From contig JADZAI010000044.1 of the NCBI GenBank assembly GCA_020852655.1, positions 43,098 to 107,097 on the forward strand: DNA of 64,000 nucleotides, read 5' to 3'. Within the stretch, counting starts at the first letter, position 1; the number at the start of each line of letters is the position of its first letter. This stretch comes from Alphaproteobacteria bacterium. Lineage in GTDB: Bacteria; Pseudomonadota; Alphaproteobacteria; Micropepsales; Micropepsaceae. The notes beneath the pieces were generated by a model. That model saw nothing but the letters and a program-made list of their open reading frames with translations, was not told the origin of the DNA and did not search any database. The translations under genes were made by a program, and so were the position numbers. Of the stretch, positions 36,827 through 46,114 are shown one piece after another.

Positions 36827-37749
36827 CAGCCCAGCCTCACCTTCGGGTCGAGGACGCGATAGAGTATGTCGGCGACGAGGTTCAGGATGATGATCAGCGT
36901 CGCGAACAGGATCACCACGCCCATGACCAGCGTGTAGTCGCGGTTCAGCGCGCCCTGCACGAAATAGCGCCCGATGCCCGGCAGGCCGAAGATCTGCTCG
37001 ACCACGAGCGATCCGGTCATCAGCCCGGCGATCGCTGGCCCCAGATACGAGACCAGCGGCAGCAGCCCGGCCCGCAGCACATGGCGCCACACGACCTGCA
37101 TCTCGGTCAGGCCCTTCGCCCGCGCCGTCCGCACGAAATTCGAGCGCAGCACTTCCACCATTGAGCCGCGCACCAGGCGGGCGATGATCGCGATCTGCGG
37201 CAGAGCCAGCACCGTCACCGGCAGGATCATGTTGGCGAGCGCGCCGTCGCCATAGCCCGCGACCGGCAGCCAGCCCAGATAAACGCCCAGGATCAGCGTC
37301 AGGAACGGCGCCGTCACGAAGGTCGGGATGGTGATGCCGATCATCGCCAGCGACATGACGGTGTAGTCCGATGCCGTGTTCTGCCTGAGCGCCGCATAGA
37401 CGCCCAGGCTGCTGCCGACCAGGATCGCGACCGTGATCGCGAGCAGGCCCAGCTTCAGGCTGACCGGCGCGCCCAGCGCGATCAGTTCGCTGACCGAGAA
37501 GTCCTTGTTCTTGAACGACGGGCCGAAATCGCCCTGGACCAGCTTGCCGAGATAGAGGCCGAACTGCTCGACCACCGGCTTGTCGAGGTTGTAGGCGGCC
37601 TTGATGTTCCGCTCGATCTCGGGCGGCAGGCGCCGCTCGCCGTCGAAGGGCCCCCCGGGGGCCAGCCGCATCAGGAAGAAGGTCGCGGCGATGATGATGA
37701 AGAGGGTGGGGATCGCCCCCAGCAGACGGCGTATGATGTAACCGAGCAT
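36826..37749 (-). CDS. oppB: Oligopeptide ABC transporter permease OppB
   Basis: The 307-residue permease starts MLGYIIRRLLGAIPTLFII, the usual OppB opening, at the ATG at 37749; the frame is open 27 codons further upstream. Motifs include RLAPGGPFDGE, the EAA loop (NFVRTARAKGLTEMQVVWRH) and VEQIFGLPGIGRYFVQGALN. It forms half of the inner-membrane channel. It is first in the oppB-oppC-ATPase operon, transcribed from the promoter at 37855-37883. Confidence 0.92.
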   Translation of the reverse strand: MLGYIIRRLLGAIPTLFIIIAATFFLMRLAPGGPFDGERRLPPEIERNIKAAYNLDKPVVEQFGLYLGKLVQGDFGPSFKNKDFSVSELIALGAPVSLKLGLLAITVAILVGSSLGVYAALRQNTASDYTVMSLAMIGITIPTFVTAPFLTLILGVYLGWLPVAGYGDGALANMILPVTVLALPQIAIIARLVRGSMVEVLRSNFVRTARAKGLTEMQVVWRHVLRAGLLPLVSYLGPAIAGLMTGSLVVEQIFGLPGIGRYFVQGALNRDYTLVMGVVILFATLIIILNLVADILYRVLDPKVRLG

Positions 37750-37854
37750 AGGCCCCCGAAGACTTGGCAAACGCCCAAGCGCCGACCCTTGCACCCTTCG
37801 CCGGGGAACGGAAGCCCCCCGGCCCGGCATCCGGCCGTTGCCACGAAGCGCGCC

Positions 37855-37885
37855 TCATAAGGAAAGGTTGACCGCAACGTCAACC
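37855..37885 (-). promoter_or_regulatory. oppB promoter with overlapping inverted repeat
   Basis: On the minus strand a -35 box TTGACG (37878-37883) is followed after exactly 17 bp by a -10 box TTATGA (37855-37860), about 110 bp before the oppB ATG. The -35 box lies inside a perfect 7-bp inverted repeat, GGTTGAC-N6-GTCAACC (37866-37885). A protein bound there would cover the -35 region, so this looks like a repressor-controlled promoter. The binding protein is unknown. Confidence 0.6.
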
Positions 37886-37943
37886 GGCAATCGCGTGAGG
37901 TAGGGCTCTTTGCCGCGTGGTCGGACCTTGCCGACGGGCGCGT

Positions 37944-37955
37944 GGATAATTATCC
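37944..37955. promoter_or_regulatory. 12-bp AT-rich palindrome upstream of oppB
   Basis: GGATAATTATCC is a perfect palindrome about 60 bp upstream of the oppB -35 box, in GC-rich surroundings. It could be an activator or second operator site. Confidence 0.35.
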
Positions 37956-38226
37956 TATTATGCTCTCCACCGCGCTTTGGGAGTGGCTTGAGAGGAAGAC
38001 GAGAAAAACCGACAAACGAATGGAGGTAGGGCGACGCGGACGGGCAACGACATATGGCCACCCTGTGGATAACCTCAGTCGACCGGACAAAACGCGCAAA
38101 CAAATGGGTGTGTATCGCCGGCTCGATCCCCCTACATCTGGTGCACGGCCGTCCGGTTCAGCGTTTGGCCAACGGCCGCGGGGGTCAGGCCGGCCAACGC
38201 AGGCAGCGCCGACCAACCCCTCGCGC

Positions 38227-39417
38227 TCACCCGATCCCGGCCGGGGCGAGTTGGTCGTCGCCGCCGTCGGGCACCAGCGAGGGCCGGCCGACGATGAGCG
38301 GATCGATGGCGCCCAGCTTCGCGGGATCGCGATTGTCATAGGGCAGGCGGTTCAGCACAAAGCGCATGGCGTTCAGGCGAGCGCGCTTTTTGCAGTCGCT
38401 CTTGATCACCGTCCACGGCGCGTCTGACGTGTCGGTGTGGAGGAACATCGCTTCCTTGGCGCGGGTATAGTCGCCCCAGCGATCCAGCGAGGCCATGTCG
38501 ATCGGGCTGAGCTTCCACTGCTTCAGCGGGTGGAGCTTGCGCTCCTTGAACCGCCGCCGCTGTTCGGCCTGGCTTACGGAAAACCAGAACTTGAAGAGAT
38601 GAACGCCGCTGCGCACCAACTGGCGCTCGAATTCCGGCGTCTGGCGCAGGAATTCATCGTACTCGGCATCGTTGCAAAAGCCCATCACGCGCTCGACGCC
38701 CGACCGGTTGTACCAGGACCGGTCGAACATGACGATCTCGCCGCGCGTCGGAAGATGGCCGATATAGCGCTGGAAATACCATTGGCCGCGCTCCACCTCG
38801 CTCGGCTTCTCAAGCGCCACGACGCGCGCGCCGCGCGGATTGAGATGCTCCATGAAGCGCTTGATCGCGCCCCCCTTGCCCGCCGCGTCGCGCCCTTCGA
38901 ACAGGACGACGATCCGTTGCCCGGTGGCCTTCACCCAGGCCTGCAATTTCAGCAATTCCACCTGCAACAGGTATTTCTGCTGCTCGTAGGATTTGCGCGA
39001 AAGCAGGTTCCGATAGGGATAGCCCCCGCTCCGCCATCCGGGCGCGAGCTGGAGGTCGGCGTTGACGCCCTCGCTCCCGTCGGCCGCATTGCTCTCGGCC
39101 GTCAGCAGCCTGCGCAGCATCTTGCGCTCGTCCGGCGAGGCCCCGTCCATGAGCGTCCGCAATTCGCTGATGACGCTGGCCGGCCGCTGCCCGCTCTGAT
39201 GATGGTCCAGCAATTCGCGCAGCGTCGAGCCGAGGACGACCCGGGTACGCGTCGTCGCGCGCGACACGACGTTCTGCTGAATCCCGGCCGGGCCCAGATC
39301 GGGTGCGATGTCGCCCGCGTCGATCGGCCGGGGCTTGCCCTTCGCAGGCCCGGGGCGCGTGAAATCCTTGCCGTTCCGCCCGCCGCGCGCCGTGACGTTG
39401 CTCTGCTTCGCACCCAT
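38227..39417 (-). CDS. ppk2: Polyphosphate kinase 2
   Basis: The 396-residue protein has the PPK2 core with Walker A GRDAAGKGG at 175-183 and the lid-region motif FDRSWYNRSGVERVMGF from 231. LFKFWFSVSQAEQRRRFKER and SPIDMASLDRWGDYTRAKE follow, typical of class I PPK2, which phosphorylates nucleoside diphosphates from polyphosphate. An N-terminal extension of about 130 residues precedes the core. The ATG at 39417 follows AAGGTG. It is divergent from the acyltransferase gene, with 185 bp between them. Confidence 0.93.
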   Translation of the reverse strand: MGAKQSNVTARGGRNGKDFTRPGPAKGKPRPIDAGDIAPDLGPAGIQQNVVSRATTRTRVVLGSTLRELLDHHQSGQRPASVISELRTLMDGASPDERKMLRRLLTAESNAADGSEGVNADLQLAPGWRSGGYPYRNLLSRKSYEQQKYLLQVELLKLQAWVKATGQRIVVLFEGRDAAGKGGAIKRFMEHLNPRGARVVALEKPSEVERGQWYFQRYIGHLPTRGEIVMFDRSWYNRSGVERVMGFCNDAEYDEFLRQTPEFERQLVRSGVHLFKFWFSVSQAEQRRRFKERKLHPLKQWKLSPIDMASLDRWGDYTRAKEAMFLHTDTSDAPWTVIKSDCKKRARLNAMRFVLNRLPYDNRDPAKLGAIDPLIVGRPSLVPDGGDDQLAPAGIG

Positions 39418-39602
39418 GCCACACCTTCATCTGAAGGGCCGCTATTGGCACCCGGCAACCGCCTGCGGCATTGATTCTGGTCAAGCGGCCCGCGTCCCTG
39501 AACGAGGCGAACATCTGTTGATCGCGCGAAAAAAGCGTTAAGCCGCGAGGCGCAAGGCAAGGGCTGGACGGAACGCCAGCAGCGCCGTTAGCCGGTCATG
39601 CG

Positions 39603-41069
39603 ATGGTCTTCGCCTCCCACATCTTTCTCCTCTTCCTTGCGGTCACGCTCCTGTTCTACTGGCAGGTGGCGAAGCGCGGCGCCGGCGCGGCGAAGGCGTT
39701 TCTCATCGTCGCGTCCCTGGTCTTCTACGGGTCCTGGAAAGCGGCCTATCTGCCGCTGCTGATCGGTTCGCTGCTGGTCAACTACGCCTTCGCGCTCGGC
39801 ATCCAGGCCCGCCGCGGCAGTCCGGGCGCGGGCTGGCTCTACGCCGTCGGCGTCGTCTTCAACGTCGCGCTGCTCGGCTATTTCAAATATACCGGCTTCC
39901 TGCTCGGCCAGTGGAACGCGCTCACCTCCTGGCCGGTGCCGATCCCCGAGATCGTCCTTCCGATCGGCCTCTCCTTCTTCACCTTCCAGCAGATCGGCTT
40001 CCTGACCGACATGCGGCAGGGCCGCGTCGGGGACCTGCGCTTCTGGAACTTCGTGCTGATGGTGGTGGTCTTCCCCCACCTCGTCGCCGGTCCCATCGTC
40101 TCCCAGCGCGACATGCTGCCCCAGCTCGCGACCCGGCGGGACTGGACGCTGAAGGCCGATCAGCTCGCCATCGGGCTCACCATCTTCGCCCTCGGCCTCT
40201 TCAAGAAGACCGTGCTGATGGACCCCCAGGTCCCCTATATCGACATCCTCTTCGAGGCTGCGGCGCGCGGCTATACGCTGGGGTTCGTCGACGGCTGGGT
40301 CGCCGCGCTCGGCTACGGCTTCCAGATCTATTTCGACTTCTCGGCCTATAGCGACATGGCCATCGGGCTCGCCTTCATTTTCGGCCTCCGCCTGCCGATG
40401 AATTTCTTCTCGCCCTACAAATCCACCAGCGTGCGCGAGTTCTGGCGGCGCTGGCATATCTCGCTGTCGCGTTTCCTGCGTGATCTTCTCTACATACCGA
40501 TGGGCGGCAACAGGCACGGCCTTGCCGTCGCCGTCTTCGCGGTCGTCGCTACCATGACGATCGGCGGCCTCTGGCACGGCGCCGGCTGGACCTTCGTCGT
40601 GTGGGGGCTGCTCCACGGCCTCTATCTGGCGATCAACCATGTCTGGCGCGCCGCGCTTCCCGGCGTCCGGATGCCCGCATGGCTCGGCGGCATCCTCACC
40701 TTCCTGGCCGTCACGGTCGCCTGGGTCTTCTTCCGCGCCGCCGACATGCCGACGGCCCTCGCCATACTGAAGGCGATGGCCGGCCTCACGACGCTGCACG
40801 AACTCGCCCAGCTCGATCGCGGCCTCGTCCTGATGTTTCCGCTTTACACTGTCATCGTCTGGCTCATGCCGAACCTGATGCAGCTCTTCCGCCGGCAGCA
40901 GCCGGCCATCGACCTCGGCGATCTCCTGCCGGCCAACCCGCCCGGACGCGTCGAGCGCTGGCTTGCCTTCGACGGTTCGGTGCGCTGGGCGGCAATGGCC
41001 GCCTTCACCTTCGTGTTCGCCTGGTTCGCGTTGTCGAACCTCGCCCCCTTCATCTATTTCCAGTTCTGA
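39603..41069 (+). CDS. MBOAT family O-acyltransferase (AlgI/DltB-like)
   Basis: The 488-residue polytopic membrane protein has the MBOAT catalytic histidine in MTIGGLWHGAGWTFVVWG and the upstream family motif REFWRRWHISLSRFLRDLLY. An earlier stretch reads LPIGLSFFTFQQIGFLTDM. Such proteins move acyl groups, usually acetyl, across the inner membrane to a polysaccharide or cell-wall polymer. The next gene, 3 bp away, encodes an SGNH-like periplasmic partner, as in AlgI-AlgJ/X and DltB-DltD systems. The polymer modified may be the capsule of region 1, but that is inference. Confidence 0.9.
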   Translation: MVFASHIFLLFLAVTLLFYWQVAKRGAGAAKAFLIVASLVFYGSWKAAYLPLLIGSLLVNYAFALGIQARRGSPGAGWLYAVGVVFNVALLGYFKYTGFLLGQWNALTSWPVPIPEIVLPIGLSFFTFQQIGFLTDMRQGRVGDLRFWNFVLMVVVFPHLVAGPIVSQRDMLPQLATRRDWTLKADQLAIGLTIFALGLFKKTVLMDPQVPYIDILFEAAARGYTLGFVDGWVAALGYGFQIYFDFSAYSDMAIGLAFIFGLRLPMNFFSPYKSTSVREFWRRWHISLSRFLRDLLYIPMGGNRHGLAVAVFAVVATMTIGGLWHGAGWTFVVWGLLHGLYLAINHVWRAALPGVRMPAWLGGILTFLAVTVAWVFFRAADMPTALAILKAMAGLTTLHELAQLDRGLVLMFPLYTVIVWLMPNLMQLFRRQQPAIDLGDLLPANPPGRVERWLAFDGSVRWAAMAAFTFVFAWFALSNLAPFIYFQF

Positions 41070-41072
41070 GCC

Positions 41073-42239
41073 ATGGCCGATCCGCGCGCCGACATGCCCT
41101 CACCCGCCTGGGCGCCGCGCTTCCTCAAGATCGCCGCGGCCATCGTGGCGGGTGCGGCGCTGCTCGTCGCGGCGATCAACCTCGTCGCCTTCCACTTCAT
41201 CACCCAGCCGGCCTACGCGACCATCGCCCAGTTGCTCGACGGCTATGGCCGCACCTACAAGCCCATCCTGCACGATACGCTCCAGCCCAAAGTCGTCGCC
41301 TTCGGCGCTTCCTGGGTGCGCGATTCCTTCGACGCCGAGGTGCTGTCCGCTCAGCTCGGCAAGCCGGCCTTCAACCATGCCGTCTCCGGCGGCCAGCCTT
41401 ACGAAAACCGCCGCTTCCTGGAATCGGCGCTCGCCGCCAATCCAAACATCGACACGGTCATCCTCAACGTCGACTCCTTCCTGCTCCGGCCGCATGGCAT
41501 CCGCTTCGGCTACGGCTTCGACGAGTCGCTGCTGAATGTCGCGCCCGACGGCACGCCGAACCGCACTGTGGCTTTGAGCCGGGCCTATGCTGTGACGCTC
41601 TCGGGCGCCGCGATCGGCGCCAATATCGACCTCCTGCGAACCATCGTCCGTCTCGGCTCCGGCGAGACGAAGGAGGACGTCGCGCCGTCCTATGAGCGGC
41701 GCAACTTCGCGACCGCCCGGATACGCCACCCGCGCGAGCCGGCCACGACCGCCATGATCGACGAGGCCGTCGCCGCCTTCGGTGCGCCGGTCGATGAACG
41801 CCCCTTCGCGGAGCTCGAACGGGCGCTCGATGCCGTTTGCAGCCGCGACATCACGGTCGCCCTGTTCTTCGTCCCGCATCTGATGAGCTCCGAAGGCTCC
41901 GCGACGATTCGGGAAAAGCTCGCGGCCCTCGCCGTTCTGCGGGCCCGCGCGCCGGCCTGCCGCGCGAAGCTGTCGCTCTACGACTTCGACTATCCGAACG
42001 CGGTGACGCTGGAGGACCGGACCAATCCGGGACTCAGCCTCTATTGGCGCCCCGATGGCCATCCGCGCCCAACGGTCGGCCAGCTCATGGCCGCCCGCAT
42101 GTTCGGCACACCCTTTCCCGCCGGCACGGCGCCGGAGCTTCCGGCCGAATGGGGCGTGGAGCTGCTCCGCAACCCTGCGGCCGTGGACTGGCTCGTCCAG
42201 CGCGCGCGGTGGCAGGTGCAGGCGACCGGCGGCACCTGA
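41073..42239 (+). CDS. SGNH/AlgJ-DltD-like membrane-anchored acyl transfer protein
   Basis: The 388-residue protein has one N-terminal membrane helix (about 20-44; IAAAIVAGAALLVAAINLVA) and a periplasmic domain. VVAFGASWVRDSF could hold the nucleophile serine (GAS), AVSGGQPYENRRF resembles the block II/III region, and RPDGHPRPTVG gives the late Asp-x-x-His-like pair. This weak SGNH pattern plus linkage to an MBOAT gene suits the partner that attaches the acyl group in the periplasm. No close family was recognised by eye. Confidence 0.7.
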   Translation: MADPRADMPSPAWAPRFLKIAAAIVAGAALLVAAINLVAFHFITQPAYATIAQLLDGYGRTYKPILHDTLQPKVVAFGASWVRDSFDAEVLSAQLGKPAFNHAVSGGQPYENRRFLESALAANPNIDTVILNVDSFLLRPHGIRFGYGFDESLLNVAPDGTPNRTVALSRAYAVTLSGAAIGANIDLLRTIVRLGSGETKEDVAPSYERRNFATARIRHPREPATTAMIDEAVAAFGAPVDERPFAELERALDAVCSRDITVALFFVPHLMSSEGSATIREKLAALAVLRARAPACRAKLSLYDFDYPNAVTLEDRTNPGLSLYWRPDGHPRPTVGQLMAARMFGTPFPAGTAPELPAEWGVELLRNPAAVDWLVQRARWQVQATGGT

Positions 42240-42283
42240 CGCTTGCACCCGCGGCTCTGCCCGGATTAAACCCGCCCACCTGC

Positions 42284-42358
42284 TGGGGCGTCGCCAAGTG
42301 GTAAGGCATCGGTTTTTGGTACCGACATCCCTAGGTTCGAATCCTAGCGCCCCAGCCA
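42284..42358 (+). tRNA. tRNA-Gln (anticodon TTG)
   Basis: The 75-base gene folds into a full cloverleaf: acceptor stem TGGGGCG with CGCCCCA, anticodon stem TCGGT/ACCGA with loop TTTTGGT, and T arm CTAGGTTCGAATCCTAG. The anticodon TTG reads CAA and CAG as glutamine. The 3' CCA is encoded. The size and ends match the E. coli glutamine tRNA. Confidence 0.97.
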
Positions 42359-42418
42359 TCAGGCCGTTTAGCGAATCTTGATTCAGCACTCCTCTCGCAA
42401 AGGGAGTTGGTCTTGGCC

Positions 42419-43357
42419 TCAGTCCTCACGCCACAGCCATTCCAGCGCGCCGGGCAGCGTGTGCTCGAGCACGCGCGGGTCGGCGTGGCGACCGCCGAGC
42501 GATAGCGTGAAGCGGTAGGCGTAGCCCTTGGCCGCGAGCGCCTCGGCCATGCGCCGGTTCGCGAGCGGCCAGTTGTGCCAGGTCTCCTCCGGGTCGTCGG
42601 CATGGAAATCCCGCTCGCCGACCTCCAGCCAGATGCGCAGCGGCTTGCGCTCCGCCGCCGGGATCAGGCTCGCGTGATATTCCCACGCGCCGCGCGGCGT
42701 CGCCGGATCGGCCGGCGATTGCTGGTTCACATAGGTCCCGGAATAGGAGAGCACGCGGCGATAGCGATCCGGCCGGTACCAGGCCATCGTGAAGGCACAG
42801 GCCGCGCCCGAGCTGACGCCCATGGCCGCACGTTCGCCGGGATCGGCGCTCAGCGTCACGCCCGCCTCGGCGGCGGCGCGGGGCACCAGCTCGGTCTCGA
42901 CGAAGTCGCCGTAGCGGGCCGAGAGCGTGTCGTATTCGAGGCCGCGCTGCGAGCCCTGCGCATCGCCGCCGCCGCTGTCGGCGAGGATCGCGACCAGCGG
43001 CGGTAGACGCCCCTCGGCGATCAGCGTGTCGAGCACCGGGGGCAGGGCGTTCAGATAGACATGCCCGTCCTGCACCACCATGAAAGGCGCAGGCCTGTCC
43101 CGCGGGAGCTGCTGCGGCACATAGACCCACACCGTCCGGATATAGGGGGCCGCTTCCGATTGCTCATACTCCTCCGCCGCGCAGCGGTTGCCGAAGGCAT
43201 CGCGCCGCCGGGTGACCGCATTGTCGATGCGGCGAATGCCGGGATAGATCGCACTGTCCTCGGACCGCATCGTGAAGGCGACGACGCGTCCCCTGGGAGC
43301 GCCGGCCGGCACGTCGAACTCCCGCGCTCGCACATAGTCCGGACCGATGAACAGCAT
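42419..43357 (-). CDS. Esterase, enterochelin esterase (Fes/esterase D)-like
   Basis: The 312-residue protein has an alpha/beta hydrolase core with the elbow GVSSGA (about 177-182; ERAAMGVSSGAACAFTMAWY) and PFMVVQDGHVYLNALPPVLD near the N-terminal half. LWLEVGERD-type text (IWLEVGERDFHADD) carries the likely acid, and LSLGGRHADPRVLEHTLPGALEW the histidine. This is the layout of the esterase D/enterochelin esterase family. GGGAGGAG precedes the ATG at 43357. The substrate is unknown; it may be an acylated sugar or a siderophore. Confidence 0.83.
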   Translation of the reverse strand: MLFIGPDYVRAREFDVPAGAPRGRVVAFTMRSEDSAIYPGIRRIDNAVTRRRDAFGNRCAAEEYEQSEAAPYIRTVWVYVPQQLPRDRPAPFMVVQDGHVYLNALPPVLDTLIAEGRLPPLVAILADSGGGDAQGSQRGLEYDTLSARYGDFVETELVPRAAAEAGVTLSADPGERAAMGVSSGAACAFTMAWYRPDRYRRVLSYSGTYVNQQSPADPATPRGAWEYHASLIPAAERKPLRIWLEVGERDFHADDPEETWHNWPLANRRMAEALAAKGYAYRFTLSLGGRHADPRVLEHTLPGALEWLWRED

Positions 43358-44920
<1,563 letters not shown>

Positions 44921-44953
44921 GGATGACTGTATTCCACTACGCACCGCGCGCCC

Positions 44954-45065
44954 TTCGAGGCTCGTCCGCTATCGCGAACGAGCACCTCAGGATGGCAAGT
45001 AAAGTGAGTGGGAAAGAAGCTTGCCATGGTGAGGTGCTCGGTGGCGAACGCCGCCGAGCCTCGAA
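44954..45065. repeat. Nested palindromic repeat between bkdA1 and bkdA2
   Basis: TTCGAGGCTCG (44954-44964) is the exact complement of CGAGCCTCGAA (45055-45065). Inside these, CGAGCACCTCA (44979-44989) pairs with TGAGGTGCTCG (45030-45040), and GGCAAG with CTTGCC further in. The result is two inverted copies of an element resembling the well-known alphaproteobacterial intergenic repeat built on TTCGAGGCTCG and CCTCAGGATG. It may form a large hairpin within the operon's mRNA. Confidence 0.75.
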
Positions 45066-45096
45066 CCACGCACTGACAGCGATGGAGCACTGACCC

Positions 45097-46110
45097 ATGC
45101 CCCGTCTCACCATGATCGAGGCCATCCGCAGCGCCATGGATGTCGCCATGGGCCGCGACGACGATGTCGTCGTGTTCGGCGAGGATGTCGGCTATTTCGG
45201 CGGCGTCTTCCGCTGCACCGCGGGCCTCCAGCAGAAATACGGCAAGTCGCGCTGCTTCGACGCGCCGATCAACGAAAGCGGCATCGTCGGCGCTGCGATC
45301 GGCATGGCCGCCTATGGCCTCAAGCCCTGCATCGAGATCCAGTTCGCCGACTATGTCTATCCCGGCTACGACCAGATCGTCTCGGAGGCCGCCCGCATCC
45401 GCTATCGCTCGAACGGCGAGTTCACCTGTCCGATCGTCGTCCGCATGCCGACGGGCGGCGGCATCTTCGGCGGCCAGACGCACAGCCAGAGCCCAGAGGC
45501 GCTCTTCACCCATGTCTCGGGCCTCAAGACCGTCGTCTGCTCCAACCCCTATGACGCCAAGGGCCTGCTGATCGCGGCGATCGAAGACCCCGACCCCGTC
45601 ATCTTCCTGGAGCCCAAGCGCCTCTATAACGGCCCCTTCGACGGCCACCACGACCGCCCCGTCACGCCCTGGTCGAAGCATGAACTCGGCGAAGTGCCCG
45701 ACGGACACTACACGGTGCCGCTGGGCAAGGCGGTCATCCGCCGGCCGGGCAACGACATGACCATCCTCGCCTATGGCACGATGGTCTATGTCGCGCAGGC
45801 CGCTGCCGAAGAAACCGGCATCGACGCCGAGGTGATCGACCTCCGCACCCTCGTGCCGCTCGACCTCGAAACCATCACCGCATCGGTTAAGAAGACCGGC
45901 CGCTGCGTTGTTGTCCACGAAGCGACCCAGACCGGCGGCTTTGCCGGCGAGCTCGTGACGCTGGTTCAGGAGGCCTGCTTCTTCCATCTCGAAGCGCCCG
46001 TCGCGCGCGTCACCGGCTACGACACGCCCTATCCGCACGCGCAGGAATGGTCCTATTTCCCCGGCCCCGCGCGCCTCGGCCGCGCGATGCGCGAAACCAT
46101 GGAGGCATAG
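45097..46110 (+). CDS. bkdA2: 2-oxoisovalerate dehydrogenase E1 beta subunit
   Basis: The 337-residue protein has the transketolase-like beta fold: VVVFGEDVGYFGGVFRCTAG near the N-terminus, CIEIQFADYVYPGYDQIVSE in the middle, and a transketolase C-terminal domain with YGTMVYVAQAAAEE and VVHEATQTGGFAGEL. Together with E1 alpha it forms the alpha2-beta2 decarboxylase of the branched-chain complex. It starts 176 bp after bkdA1, with the repeat in between, and ends 4 bp before bkdB. Confidence 0.94.
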   Translation: MPRLTMIEAIRSAMDVAMGRDDDVVVFGEDVGYFGGVFRCTAGLQQKYGKSRCFDAPINESGIVGAAIGMAAYGLKPCIEIQFADYVYPGYDQIVSEAARIRYRSNGEFTCPIVVRMPTGGGIFGGQTHSQSPEALFTHVSGLKTVVCSNPYDAKGLLIAAIEDPDPVIFLEPKRLYNGPFDGHHDRPVTPWSKHELGEVPDGHYTVPLGKAVIRRPGNDMTILAYGTMVYVAQAAAEETGIDAEVIDLRTLVPLDLETITASVKKTGRCVVVHEATQTGGFAGELVTLVQEACFFHLEAPVARVTGYDTPYPHAQEWSYFPGPARLGRAMRETMEA

Positions 46111-46114
46111 GGCC

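Larger units (their letters stand above)
37750..38226. other. Intergenic region upstream of oppB and downstream of ppk2
   Basis: This 477-bp stretch has no supported gene; short open frames in it have no family features. It holds the oppB promoter and its inverted repeat (37855-37885) and an AT-rich palindrome (37944-37955). The rest, up to the ppk2 stop, shows nothing clear. Confidence 0.6.

Noticed and set aside
42362..42418. Terminator after tRNA-Gln
   Set aside because: CTCC and GGGAG near 42390-42405 could pair weakly, but there is no stable stem or T run.
44933..45093. Short open frame between bkdA1 and bkdA2
   Set aside because: It consists almost wholly of the palindromic repeat, and its product has no motif.
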